Shown one piece after another: positions 7,333 to 14,547 of a stretch of 14,580 nt of DNA. The position numbers and the translations under genes were made by a program. Each line of letters starts with the position of its first letter. The stretch's first letter is position 1. Origin of the DNA: Thermodesulfobacteriota bacterium. Lineage in GTDB: Bacteria; Desulfobacterota; SM23-61. Below the pieces are notes generated by a model. The model saw only the letters and a program-made list of their open reading frames with translations. It was not told where the DNA came from and did no database searches. The stretch lies in assembly GCA_030018715.1 (NCBI GenBank), contig JASEHN010000028.1, positions 1-14,580 on the forward strand, in the 5' to 3' direction.

Positions 7333-10300
7333 TTATGCTTCTTCTTTTTCCAGTTCCAGAAGCTCCATGTCCAGACAAAGGCTCTGCAGCTCTTTGACCA
7401 GGACGTTAAATGATTCCGGGATCCCCGCTTCCAGATTATGACCCCCTTTGACGATAGTCTCGTACATCCTTGTCCGGCCGAGCACATCGTCCGATTTCAC
7501 GGTCAGGAACTCTTGCAGCGCGTGAGCGGCCCCGTAAGCTTCCAGGGCCCAGACTTCCATTTCGCCCAGGCGCTGCCCGCCGAATTGGGCCTTTCCCCCC
7601 AGGGGCTGCTGGGTAATCAGGGAGTAAGGTCCTACCGATCGGGCATGAATTTTGTCATCAACCAGATGGTGAAGTTTCATCATATAGATGATTCCCACCG
7701 TAACCTTCTGATCAAAAGATTCTCCCGTTCGGCCATCAAAAAGAGTCGCCTGGCCTGTAACCGGGAGGCCGGCTTCTTTCAAGGCAACTTTTATCTCTTC
7801 TTCTGAGGCGCCATCAAAGGCCGGAGAAGCCATGTAAATCCCGCAGGATAAAGAACGGGCATATTCCCGCAGGTCTTCATCATCCAGGCTCTCCAATAGA
7901 GTATTAAAGGTTTCAGAATTATAAATCTTCTTGATCTTATCGCGCAGGGCTTTCGGGTTGTATTCCTTTTCGATGATCCGGCTGACCTGTTCCCCGAGGC
8001 CCTTGGCGGCCCACCCCAGATGGGTTTCTAGAATTTGTCCCACGTTCATGCGCGAGGGGACTCCCAGAGGATTAAGGATTATGTCCACCGGCTTTCCATC
8101 TTCCAAATAGGGCATATCTTCTTCAGGAAGAATACGGGAAATAACCCCTTTATTGCCGTGGCGGCCGGCCATTTTGTCCCCCACCGAAAGTTTTCGCTTG
8201 ATGGCTACGTCCACTTTGACCATCTTAATGACACCAGGAGGAAGTTCATCCGCCTTCTTCAAACGGGCTATTTTTTTGTCAAAGGCTCCCTTGATAACTT
8301 GTACCCGTTCATCCAGATGTTCCCATATTTTTTCGGCATCGGCGTTTTTCTTGGGGTTCTGGACGCTTAAATCCCGCAGGCGGTAGTCCGAAATCCCGGC
8401 CAATATCTCTTTGGTTAACTTGGTATTTTTGGGAATCAACGTTTTCCCGCTGCGCTCCTCCGAAACCCTGGTGGCCACAACTTCATTTAGAAAAAGTCTG
8501 CGCACTTTCTGGGCGGCGAGATGTCGAACGATTTGGATTTCGTCTTCCTGGTCCCGGTGGATACGGGCAATTTCTTCTTCTTCTATGGCTTTGGCTCGGG
8601 AGTCCTTTTCCACCCCGCGCCGGCTGAAAATTTTCACCCCGATCACCGTTCCTTCCACCCCCGGGGGGACCTTTAAAGAGGTATCCTTGACCGATCCGGC
8701 CTTTTCCCCAAAAATCGCCCGTAGCAGCTTTTCCTCCGGAGAGGGCTGGGTCTCTCCTTTGGGGGTGATCTTTCCCACCAGAATATCCCCGGCTTTTACT
8801 TCGGCCCCGATGCGGATAATTCCGCTTTCATCCAGGTTTTTCAAGGATTCTTCCCCCAGGTTGGGAATGTCCTGGGTAATTTCTTCTCGGCCCAGTTTGG
8901 TATCCCGGGCAACCACCTCGAATTCCTCAATATGGATGGATGTAAAGCTGTCGTCTTTGACCACTCTCTCGCTGATCAGGATGGAATCTTCAAAGTTATA
9001 TCCGCCCCAGGGCATGAAGGCAACCACCACATTGCGCCCTAAGGCCAACTCCCCTCTCTCAGTCGCTGGGCCATCGGCGATAATCTGCCCCTTTTGAATT
9101 CGCTGGCCTTCCTGCACTATGGCTTTCTGATTGATGCAGGTATTCTGGTTGGAACGCTGGTATTTAATTAGATTATAAATATCCACTTCGGACCGGCTGC
9201 CATTCCGGCCAATATTATCTGCCCGGACGATGATGCGGGCAGAGTCCACTTTCTCCACTACCCCTTCCCGCTCGGCAACCACGGCCACGCCGGAATCCTT
9301 GGCCACCATGCCCTCCATGCCCGTTCCGACCAGGGGCGCCTCTGCTCTGAGCAAAGGAACCGCCTGGCGCTGCATGTTCGAGCCCATCAAAGCCCGGTTG
9401 GCGTCGTCGTTCTCCAGAAATGGAATCAGAGAAGCGGCCACGCTTACCAGTTGGTTGGGAGAGACATCCATCAGGTTGATTTCTTCCGGCCGGACTAACG
9501 TGGCCTCCCCGGCAATGCGCGCCTGGATCAAATCCGCTGTGAATCGACCTTTTTCATCCACCAAGGCATTGGCCTGGGCAATGACTCGGGTTTCATCTTC
9601 CTGCAGGGCGGACAGGTACTCGATTTCTTTGGTTACCTGGCCGCCTGCCACCTTGCGGTAGGGAGTAACAATGAACCCGAACGGATCAACTTTGGCATAG
9701 GTGCTAAGAGAGGCGATCAGACCGATGTTGGGCCCTTCGGGGGTTTCGATCGGACATACCCGGCCGTAATGGGTAGGATGGACGTCGCGCACTTCGAAAC
9801 CGGCGCGCTCCCGGGTCAAACCTCCAGGCCCGAGGGCTGAAAGGCGCCGTTTATGGGTAATCTCGGAAAGGGGATTGGTCTGGTCCATGAATTGGGAGAG
9901 TTGTGAAGATCCGAAAAATTCCTTCACTACCGCGGAAACAGGCTTGGGGTTAATCAAATCATGGGGCATGAGGGTTTCCACGTCCTGCAAGCTCATCCGC
10001 TCTTTGATGGCCCTTTCCATGCGCACCAGCCCGATGCGGTACTGATTCTCCAAAAGTTCTCCTACGGCCCGCACCCTGCGGTTGCCCAGATGATCGATGT
10101 CGTCGATCTCTCCCGAACCATCCTTCAACTCGATCAAATATTTCACCGTTTCCAGGATGTCCTCTTTCCGCAGAATGCGTAAATCCAGCGGGGCATCCAG
10201 CTTCAGCCGGTGATTGATCTTGAGCCGCCCCACCCGGGAAAGATCATACCGTTCGGTGTTGAAAAACAGGTTGGTGAAAAAATTCTTGGCTGTTTCCAGA

Positions 10301-11526
10301 GTGGGGGGTTCGCTGGGGCGCAAACGCCGGTAGATTTCCAGGATGGCGTTATAAATCGTACTCGAAGTTTTATCCTGGGGGGTCTGTTTACGGTATTCTT
10401 CGATGGACCGGTTTTCGCTATCGTCAATTCGATCGGAGTTCAATGTATCGCGGAAGGAGGAGGAAACGTTCAGCTGGTCGATGAATAGAATATCAATTCC
10501 CTTCACTCCGGCTCTGCGCATCTCCTCCACTTTTTCCACGGTCAATTCCGTATTGGCTGGAAACCAGATTTCCCCGGTTTGCTGATGGAGGATGTTATGG
10601 GCCAAATACCGGCCGGCCAAATCGGACGGATCGATGGGCACAGCCTTAACCTTGGCATCCATCAATTTCTTCAGGGCTGGCCGGGTGATCTTCCGGTTCT
10701 TGCGGACAAGCATCTCCCCCGTGTGCGGATGCTTGATGTCTTCCGTGGCTCGTTTGTTGATAAGCAGATCAAAATCGACGCTCTTGGTTATTTTGTCTTC
10801 GTGAAAAAAAACCCTTTCCTTCCGGTAGAAATAACTTAGCAATTCCTCGGTGGAATAACCCAGGGCTCTCAGGAGGATGGTAACCGGCAGCTTGCGCCTG
10901 CGGTCGATACGGACATAAAGCAGGCCTTTGCTGTCAAATTCGAAATCAAGCCATGAACCCCTATGTGGAATGATCCGCCCGGAGTAAAGGGATTTCCCGG
11001 TATGGGTTTTGCCCTTTTCGTGTTCAAAGAGAATTCCGGGAGAGCGGTGGAGCTGGCTGACGATGACCCGTTCCGTCCCATTGATGACAAAGGTCCCTTT
11101 GTCCGTCATCAAGGGAATTTCGCCAAAATAGACTTCCTGCTCCTTAATATCCCGGACGCGGGGCTTGCCCTTTCGTTCCTCCTCGTCCATTTCGTAAGTG
11201 ATCAAGCGGACTACCACTTTCAAAGGAGCCGCGAAAGTCATCCCCCTATGCCGGCATTCCTCCACTTCGTACTTGGGGTCGCTTAAGGAATAGGAGACGA
11301 ACTCCAATGAAGCTGCCTTATTAAAATCACGGATGGGAAAAACACTTTTGAACACCGCCTGCATGCCCATGTCCTGTCGATCTTCCGGGGAGACGTCCTT
11401 TTGCAGAAAATTCTCGTAGGACTGCCTCTGGACATCGATTAGATTCGGAATGTCCATGATTTTTTCGATCTTAGAAAAATTTAATCGGACGATCGGATGG
11501 CTGCTCAACAAAGACAAAGACGCCAT
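7333..11526 (-). CDS. rpoB: DNA-directed RNA polymerase subunit beta
   Basis: Beta forms the second pincer of RNA polymerase, part of the active-site channel and the rifampicin pocket. At 1397 residues it is somewhat longer than E. coli (1342). Rifampicin cluster I (537-570) reads FFGSSQLSQFMDQTNPLSE and on; Gln545, Asp548, His558 and Ser563 correspond to E. coli 513, 516, 526 and 531 and are all the sensitive type. Near the C-terminus GDKMAGRHGNKGVISR and LNPLGVPSRMNVGQILETHLG are intact. A lineage-specific insertion begins after FSRRGVEKDSRAKAIEE, as in proteobacterial SI2. The ATG at 11526 has GGAGGG 8 nt upstream; an ATG 7 nt earlier is out of frame. It is separated from rplL by a 172-nt spacer and from rpoC by 6 nt. 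Confidence 0.99.
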   Translation of the reverse strand: MASLSLLSSHPIVRLNFSKIEKIMDIPNLIDVQRQSYENFLQKDVSPEDRQDMGMQAVFKSVFPIRDFNKAASLEFVSYSLSDPKYEVEECRHRGMTFAAPLKVVVRLITYEMDEEERKGKPRVRDIKEQEVYFGEIPLMTDKGTFVINGTERVIVSQLHRSPGILFEHEKGKTHTGKSLYSGRIIPHRGSWLDFEFDSKGLLYVRIDRRRKLPVTILLRALGYSTEELLSYFYRKERVFFHEDKITKSVDFDLLINKRATEDIKHPHTGEMLVRKNRKITRPALKKLMDAKVKAVPIDPSDLAGRYLAHNILHQQTGEIWFPANTELTVEKVEEMRRAGVKGIDILFIDQLNVSSSFRDTLNSDRIDDSENRSIEEYRKQTPQDKTSSTIYNAILEIYRRLRPSEPPTLETAKNFFTNLFFNTERYDLSRVGRLKINHRLKLDAPLDLRILRKEDILETVKYLIELKDGSGEIDDIDHLGNRRVRAVGELLENQYRIGLVRMERAIKERMSLQDVETLMPHDLINPKPVSAVVKEFFGSSQLSQFMDQTNPLSEITHKRRLSALGPGGLTRERAGFEVRDVHPTHYGRVCPIETPEGPNIGLIASLSTYAKVDPFGFIVTPYRKVAGGQVTKEIEYLSALQEDETRVIAQANALVDEKGRFTADLIQARIAGEATLVRPEEINLMDVSPNQLVSVAASLIPFLENDDANRALMGSNMQRQAVPLLRAEAPLVGTGMEGMVAKDSGVAVVAEREGVVEKVDSARIIVRADNIGRNGSRSEVDIYNLIKYQRSNQNTCINQKAIVQEGQRIQKGQIIADGPATERGELALGRNVVVAFMPWGGYNFEDSILISERVVKDDSFTSIHIEEFEVVARDTKLGREEITQDIPNLGEESLKNLDESGIIRIGAEVKAGDILVGKITPKGETQPSPEEKLLRAIFGEKAGSVKDTSLKVPPGVEGTVIGVKIFSRRGVEKDSRAKAIEEEEIARIHRDQEDEIQIVRHLAAQKVRRLFLNEVVATRVSEERSGKTLIPKNTKLTKEILAGISDYRLRDLSVQNPKKNADAEKIWEHLDERVQVIKGAFDKKIARLKKADELPPGVIKMVKVDVAIKRKLSVGDKMAGRHGNKGVISRILPEEDMPYLEDGKPVDIILNPLGVPSRMNVGQILETHLGWAAKGLGEQVSRIIEKEYNPKALRDKIKKIYNSETFNTLLESLDDEDLREYARSLSCGIYMASPAFDGASEEEIKVALKEAGLPVTGQATLFDGRTGESFDQKVTVGIIYMMKLHHLVDDKIHARSVGPYSLITQQPLGGKAQFGGQRLGEMEVWALEAYGAAHALQEFLTVKSDDVLGRTRMYETIVKGGHNLEAGIPESFNVLVKELQSLCLDMELLELEKEEA

Positions 11527-11549
11527 TCCTCATTCCCTCCCATCCCGCA

Positions 11550-11567
11550 GTTGGTATGTCTACCAAC
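11550..11567 (-). repeat. Perfect 7-bp inverted repeat (hairpin) just upstream of the rpoB ribosome binding site
   Basis: The sequence is GTTGGTA, a four-base loop, then TACCAAC. It ends about 10 nt before the GGAGGG ribosome binding site of rpoB (11540-11535). There is no following U-tract, so it is not a terminator. It could shape access to the rpoB initiation region or mark an RNA-processing or protein site. Confidence 0.5.
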
Positions 11568-11620
11568 ATGTTACGGCTTTATAAAAGTGAATCCATTGAG
11601 GACATAAATTTGGGCGATAT

Positions 11621-11641
11621 CCGAGAACACATTTTCTCTGG
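11621..11641 (-). repeat. Imperfect stem in the rplL-rpoB spacer
   Basis: On the transcript CC-A-GAGAA pairs with TTCTC-GG around a six-base loop, giving seven pairs with one bulged A. It sits in the middle of the spacer and could be part of a longer folded leader. It is short and may be coincidental. Confidence 0.25.
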
Positions 11642-11698
11642 AATAAAAATCTTTCCCCTCTGCGTATATCTTTCTCCCCAGTCCCCAGAAGATGTTCT

Positions 11699-12079
11699 TT
11701 ATTTAATTTCTACGGTAGCTCCCACTTCTTCCAGCTTCTTTTTAACGTTCTCCGCTTCCTCTTTGGAGACACCTTCTTTCACTGGCTTGGGCACGCCCTC
11801 GACTAAATCTTTGGCCTCTTTTAACCCCAGACTTGTAAGCTCACGGACCACTTTAATAACCTGAATTTTTTTCTCCCCTACGCCTGTCAGCACCGCGTCA
11901 AATTCCGTTTTTTCCTCGACGACCGGGGCGGCTTGCCCCGCACCAGCGGCTGGAGCCGCTGCCATGGCTATGGCCGAGGCCGATACTCCCCATTTTTCCT
12001 CTAAAAGCTTGGACAATTCTGCGGCCTCCAAAAGGGTCAGCCCGCTCAATTCTTCTACGATTTTCTGTAAATCTGCCAT
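11699..12079 (-). CDS. rplL: Large ribosomal subunit protein bL12 (L7/L12)
   Basis: L12 dimers form the flexible ribosomal stalk that recruits and activates the translation GTPases EF-Tu, EF-G and IF2. The 126 residues fit the family. The N-terminal dimerisation region (about 1-33, ELSGLTLLEAAELSKLLEEK) binds L10. An Ala/Gly/Pro-rich hinge follows (about 41-53). The C-terminal domain (about 57-126) contains VIKVVRELTSLGLKEAKDLV, the surface that contacts factors. The ATG has AAGGAG and AAGGA ahead of it. It lies 52 nt after rplJ, the standard rplJ-rplL pair; because several L12 copies bind each L10, it is normally translated more than its neighbour. Confidence 0.99.
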   Translation of the reverse strand: MADLQKIVEELSGLTLLEAAELSKLLEEKWGVSASAIAMAAAPAAGAGQAAPVVEEKTEFDAVLTGVGEKKIQVIKVVRELTSLGLKEAKDLVEGVPKPVKEGVSKEEAENVKKKLEEVGATVEIK

Positions 12080-12131
12080 CTTTCCTTCTCCTTTGGGATG
12101 TAATTTTGATCTTGAAAGACCATCATAAAAA

Positions 12132-12647
12132 TCATTCTTCTTTTTGGCTTTTGGCCTTTAGCAGCTGAGCCAGGCGCGTGCCGGGGGTGGACACCAGACG
12201 TACCAGATTCGAGGCTGGCCCTTGAATGAAACCCAGAATTTTGGCCCTGAGTTCCGTAAGACTCGGAAGCGTCACCCAGGCCTGAACCTCCTCTGGATTC
12301 CACAGCTTTCCTTCAGAGCTGGCCATTAAGATTTTCAGCTCGGGAAAGTCCTTGGCGAATTTGACCAAAACCCGGGCCGGAGCAATGGGGTCTGTGTCGC
12401 TCCAGGCCACAGCGATCGGCCCTTCTAACTTCGTTCCCAAAAGCTCCTTATCTGTGCCCTGAATTGCCAACCGTAAAAGTGTATTTTTAACGATGCGATA
12501 CTCCACGGCTGCCCGGCGCAGCTCCGCGCGCAGCTGGGTCATCTTTCCCACATTGAGGCCCATGAAACGGGTCAGGATGGCTACCTTGGCCCGGAGCATC
12601 CGCTGATGGAGATCGGCAACTACAATGCTCTTATCCTCTTTCTTCAA
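12132..12647 (-). CDS. rplJ: Large ribosomal subunit protein uL10, TTG start
   Basis: L10 anchors L12 dimers to 23S rRNA at the base of the stalk and, with L12, represses translation of its own mRNA. The 171 residues are typical. The N-terminal rRNA-binding domain shows LTRFMGLNVGKMTQLR (25-40) and VEYRIVKNTLLRLA (48-61); the C-terminal part ends in a long helix that carries L12. The start is TTG at 12647-12645: an in-frame TGA lies at 12653-12651, only one codon upstream, and the next ATG is codon 17, inside the conserved domain. AGGAG (12660-12656) is at ideal spacing, 8 nt away. A 204-nt leader with L10-leader features precedes it. A non-ATG start fits a gene under tight translational control, though that link is inference. 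Confidence 0.98.
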   Translation of the reverse strand: MKKEDKSIVVADLHQRMLRAKVAILTRFMGLNVGKMTQLRAELRRAAVEYRIVKNTLLRLAIQGTDKELLGTKLEGPIAVAWSDTDPIAPARVLVKFAKDFPELKILMASSEGKLWNPEEVQAWVTLPSLTELRAKILGFIQGPASNLVRLVSTPGTRLAQLLKAKSQKEE

Positions 12648-12655
12648 ATTTCAAT

Positions 12656-12660
12656 CTCCT
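12656..12660 (-). promoter_or_regulatory. Ribosome binding site that decides the rplJ TTG start
   Basis: AGGAG on the transcript, preceded by AA, is 8 nt from TTG at 12647. A second TTG at 12654 is out of frame and too close. With the in-frame TGA at 12653-12651, this fixes the start. Confidence 0.75.
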
Positions 12661-12676
12661 TTCTCCCTCGCCTTTT

Positions 12677-12702
12677 CGTTCCAGCCCCTCGATGTGGAAA
12701 CG
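12677..12702 (-). repeat. Hairpin shortly before the rplJ ribosome binding site
   Basis: On the transcript CGTTTCCA pairs with TGGAACG around an 11-base loop (seven pairs, one bulged T). It ends about 17 nt upstream of the AGGAG ribosome binding site. It may be the downstream element of the L10 leader through which binding upstream is passed to the initiation region. There is no U-tract, so it does not look like an attenuating terminator. Confidence 0.4.
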
Positions 12703-12754
12703 CCTGATGATTTTGATGATCTTCCCCAAAATTTCATCCCCTAAGGGTTCGCTT

Positions 12755-12810
12755 CCGTCTCGGCAGGCCGGATTTTTTCCGCTTAAGCGCAACAAGGCGT
12801 ACCTACGGTC
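12755..12810 (-). ncRNA. L10 leader, core binding element for the L10-L12 complex
   Basis: On the transcript CCGT (12809-12806) pairs with ACGG (12758-12755), and the adjoining AGG (12805-12803) pairs with CCT, leaving GCCGAG unpaired on the 3' side. The CCTGCCGAG signature and the asymmetric internal loop match the kink-turn of the conserved L10 leader by memory. Inside lie small hairpins: CGC/GCG around CTTGTT, and CGGA/TCCG around five As. An alternative self-complementary stretch, CGCTTAAGCG, overlaps them. In known systems the L10-L12 complex binds here and represses translation of rplJL. The wider leader fills the whole rplA-rplJ gap, 12648-12851. Recognition is by pattern; a covariance search would settle it. 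Confidence 0.8.
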
Positions 12811-12851
12811 TTAGACGAAAAGTAATAAGCGTACAACGTCCGTTTAATGGA

Positions 12852-13556
12852 TTACTTCGTCGCTCCGCGCATGACGTTGGGATCAAGTTTAATCCCTGGT
12901 CCCATGGTTGTTGAAATGGCAATGCTCTTAAGATAAGTCCCTTTGCTTGAAGCCGGCTTAGCCCGGACAATTACGTCCATCAGAGCCAGAACATTGTCCT
13001 TTAACTTTCCTTCGTCAAAAGAAACTTTGCCGACCGTGGTGTGGACAATTCCGCTTTTATCCACCCTGAACTCCACCCGGCCGGCTTTCAACTCCTTGAC
13101 TGCCCTGCCCACATCGAAGGTCACCGTCCCAACCTTCGGATTGGGCATCAAGCCCCGGGGTCCGAGGATTTTACCCAATTTGCCCACCATCCCCATCATG
13201 TCCGGCGTGGCAATGGCTTTGTCGAAATCCGTCCAGCCGCCAGTGATTTTTTCCACCAGATCTTCAGCCCCCACAAAGTCTGCCCCGGCTTCTCTGGCTT
13301 CCTTTTCTTTCTCCCCTTTGGCAAAGACCAAAACATTCACTGCCTTGCCCACCCCATGGGGAAGAGCCACCGTTCCCCGAACCATTTGGTCGGCATGCTT
13401 GGGGTTTACCCCCAGGCGGATGGCCATGTCCACGCTTTCGTCAAACTTGGCCCGGGCAGATTCTTTGACCAATTTTAATCCTGTATCCAGGTCATACCGG
13501 GTAGTGCGGTCAATTTTTTTTCGCGATTCCAGATATGTCTTGCCTTTTTTACCCAT
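12852..13556 (-). CDS. rplA: Large ribosomal subunit protein uL1
   Basis: L1 binds 23S rRNA in the mobile stalk beside the exit site and helps deacylated tRNA leave. In many bacteria it also represses translation of rplK-rplA. The length of 234 residues is identical to E. coli L1. Domain I is made of both ends of the chain; domain II (about 70-160) includes LGPRGLMPNPKVGTV (131-145). The C-terminal part keeps the TMGPGIKLD stretch. The ATG is 4 nt after the rplK stop, with AAGG about 8 nt upstream lying inside the rplK stop region, so the two genes are probably translationally coupled. Confidence 0.99.
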   Translation of the reverse strand: MGKKGKTYLESRKKIDRTTRYDLDTGLKLVKESARAKFDESVDMAIRLGVNPKHADQMVRGTVALPHGVGKAVNVLVFAKGEKEKEAREAGADFVGAEDLVEKITGGWTDFDKAIATPDMMGMVGKLGKILGPRGLMPNPKVGTVTFDVGRAVKELKAGRVEFRVDKSGIVHTTVGKVSFDEGKLKDNVLALMDVIVRAKPASSKGTYLKSIAISTTMGPGIKLDPNVMRGATK

Positions 13557-13560
13557 ACGT

Positions 13561-13989
13561 TCACCCTTCTATGATGTCGATGCCCATCGACCGGGCCGTT
13601 CCTTGTACGGTCAGGATGGCCGCATCCAAGCTGGCGGCGTTTAAATCCGGGAGTTTCGTTTGGGCGATTTCCCTCACCTGCGTCCTGGTAACCTGGCCGA
13701 CCTTTGTCCGATTTGGTTCCCCCGACCCTTTGACGATTCCCGCCGCTTTTTTCAGCAATACGGCCGCCGGCGGGGTCTTGGTAATGAAAGAGAATGACCT
13801 GTCGGCGTATATGGAAATTACTACTGGAATGATCGTGCCTTCCTGGTTTTTGGTCTGAGCATTGAAGGCCTTGCAGAATTCCATGATGTTCACCCCGTGC
13901 TGACCGAGGGCTGGCCCTACGGGGGGAGAGGGATTCGCTTGCCCGCCGGGGATTTGTAGTTTTACCATGCTGATTAATTTTTTGGCCAT
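13561..13989 (-). CDS. rplK: Large ribosomal subunit protein uL11
   Basis: L11 binds the 23S rRNA GTPase-associated centre, helps elongation factors turn over and is needed for RelA activation by uncharged tRNA. The 142 residues equal the E. coli length. The N-terminal domain has the proline-rich PSPPVGPALGQHGVNIMEFC (20-39), including Pro22 and Pro23 at the site where thiazole antibiotics such as thiostrepton act. The C-terminal rRNA-binding domain contains KTPPAAVLLKKAAG and ends with TARSMGI. GAGGA is 6 nt before the ATG. It follows nusG after 15 nt. No separate stem of the kind bound by L1 in other species is evident in this short gap. Confidence 0.99.
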   Translation of the reverse strand: MAKKLISMVKLQIPGGQANPSPPVGPALGQHGVNIMEFCKAFNAQTKNQEGTIIPVVISIYADRSFSFITKTPPAAVLLKKAAGIVKGSGEPNRTKVGQVTRTQVREIAQTKLPDLNAASLDAAILTVQGTARSMGIDIIEG

Positions 13990-14004
13990 CTTTGTCCTCT
14001 TATC

Positions 14005-14535
14005 CTAATTCTTTTTAACCTGGGCGAAATCTACTTCTACGGGGGTGGATCGTCCAAAAATACTCACCAGAACGCGTACTTTACCTTTTTCTAAATTTAC
14101 CGCCTCAACCAATCCATTGAAGTTGGAGAAAGGCCCGTCCACTACCCGGATTTGATCGCCCTTTTCGAAGGTCATGCGGTGTTTGGGCCGCAGGAGACCT
14201 TCGCTCATCTGATTTTTTATCCCCTCCACTTCGTTATCGGGGATTGCCGAGGGGTTGGCCCGGTCTCCGACAAAGCCAGTGACCTTGGGAGTGTCTTTGA
14301 CTATGTGCCAAGTTTCATCGTTCAATTCCATTTTAACTAAGATGTACCCGGGGAAAAATTTGCGGGAAGAAGACTTTTTCTTTCCCTTGATCATCTCGAT
14401 CACTTTCTCGGCGGGGACGAGGACTTCCGAAAAGAACACTTCTTTCCCGGCCGATTTGATCCGCTCCTCCAGAACAGATTTCACCTTGTTCTCGAATCCG
14501 GAATACGTATGCACCACATACCACTTTTGGGCCAT
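14005..14535 (-). CDS. nusG: Transcription termination/antitermination factor NusG
   Basis: NusG binds the RNA polymerase clamp through its NGN domain and uses its KOW domain to contact ribosomal S10 or Rho, so it couples transcription with translation and affects pausing and termination. The 176 residues are typical (181 in E. coli). The NGN domain (about 1-115) begins WYVVHTYSGFENKV (5-18) and includes FFPGYILVKM (60-69). The KOW domain (about 123-176) reads FEKGDQIRVVDGPFSNFNG, then a hydrophobic strand, GRSTPVEVDF and the end. GAGG is 9 nt before the ATG and overlaps the secE stop. There is no extra inserted domain of the kind found in some thermophiles. Confidence 0.99.
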   Translation of the reverse strand: MAQKWYVVHTYSGFENKVKSVLEERIKSAGKEVFFSEVLVPAEKVIEMIKGKKKSSSRKFFPGYILVKMELNDETWHIVKDTPKVTGFVGDRANPSAIPDNEVEGIKNQMSEGLLRPKHRMTFEKGDQIRVVDGPFSNFNGLVEAVNLEKGKVRVLVSIFGRSTPVEVDFAQVKKN

Positions 14536-14547
14536 GGATTAAATCCT

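Larger units (their letters stand above)
11527..11698 (-). promoter_or_regulatory. rplL-rpoB intergenic spacer, likely leader of rpoBC
   Basis: This 172-nt gap separates the ribosomal protein genes from rpoBC. In E. coli the same place holds a partial terminator and an RNase III processing site that lower rpoBC expression relative to L12. Here I see two small hairpins, listed separately at 11550-11567 and 11621-11641, and no U-tract terminator. No promoter with good boxes at both -35 and -10 is evident. No ORF of note is present. The regulatory role is inferred from position. Confidence 0.4.

Noticed and set aside
8411..9097. A 228-residue plus-strand open frame, with others at 3695-4279, 6284-6892 and 12943-13644.
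   Set aside because: All are antisense to rpoB, rpoC or rplA, with the low-complexity Ser/Arg/Pro composition typical of shadow frames.
12739..12748. CCCTTAGGGG stem in the rplJ leader as a terminator.
   Set aside because: Only three or four pairs and no following U-tract; it may be part of the leader fold but not a terminator.
12800..12840. A possible promoter before rplJ: TTGTAC, 17 nt, TAAGAC on the minus strand.
   Set aside because: Each hexamer matches the consensus at only three of six positions, and the second overlaps the paired part of the L10 leader.
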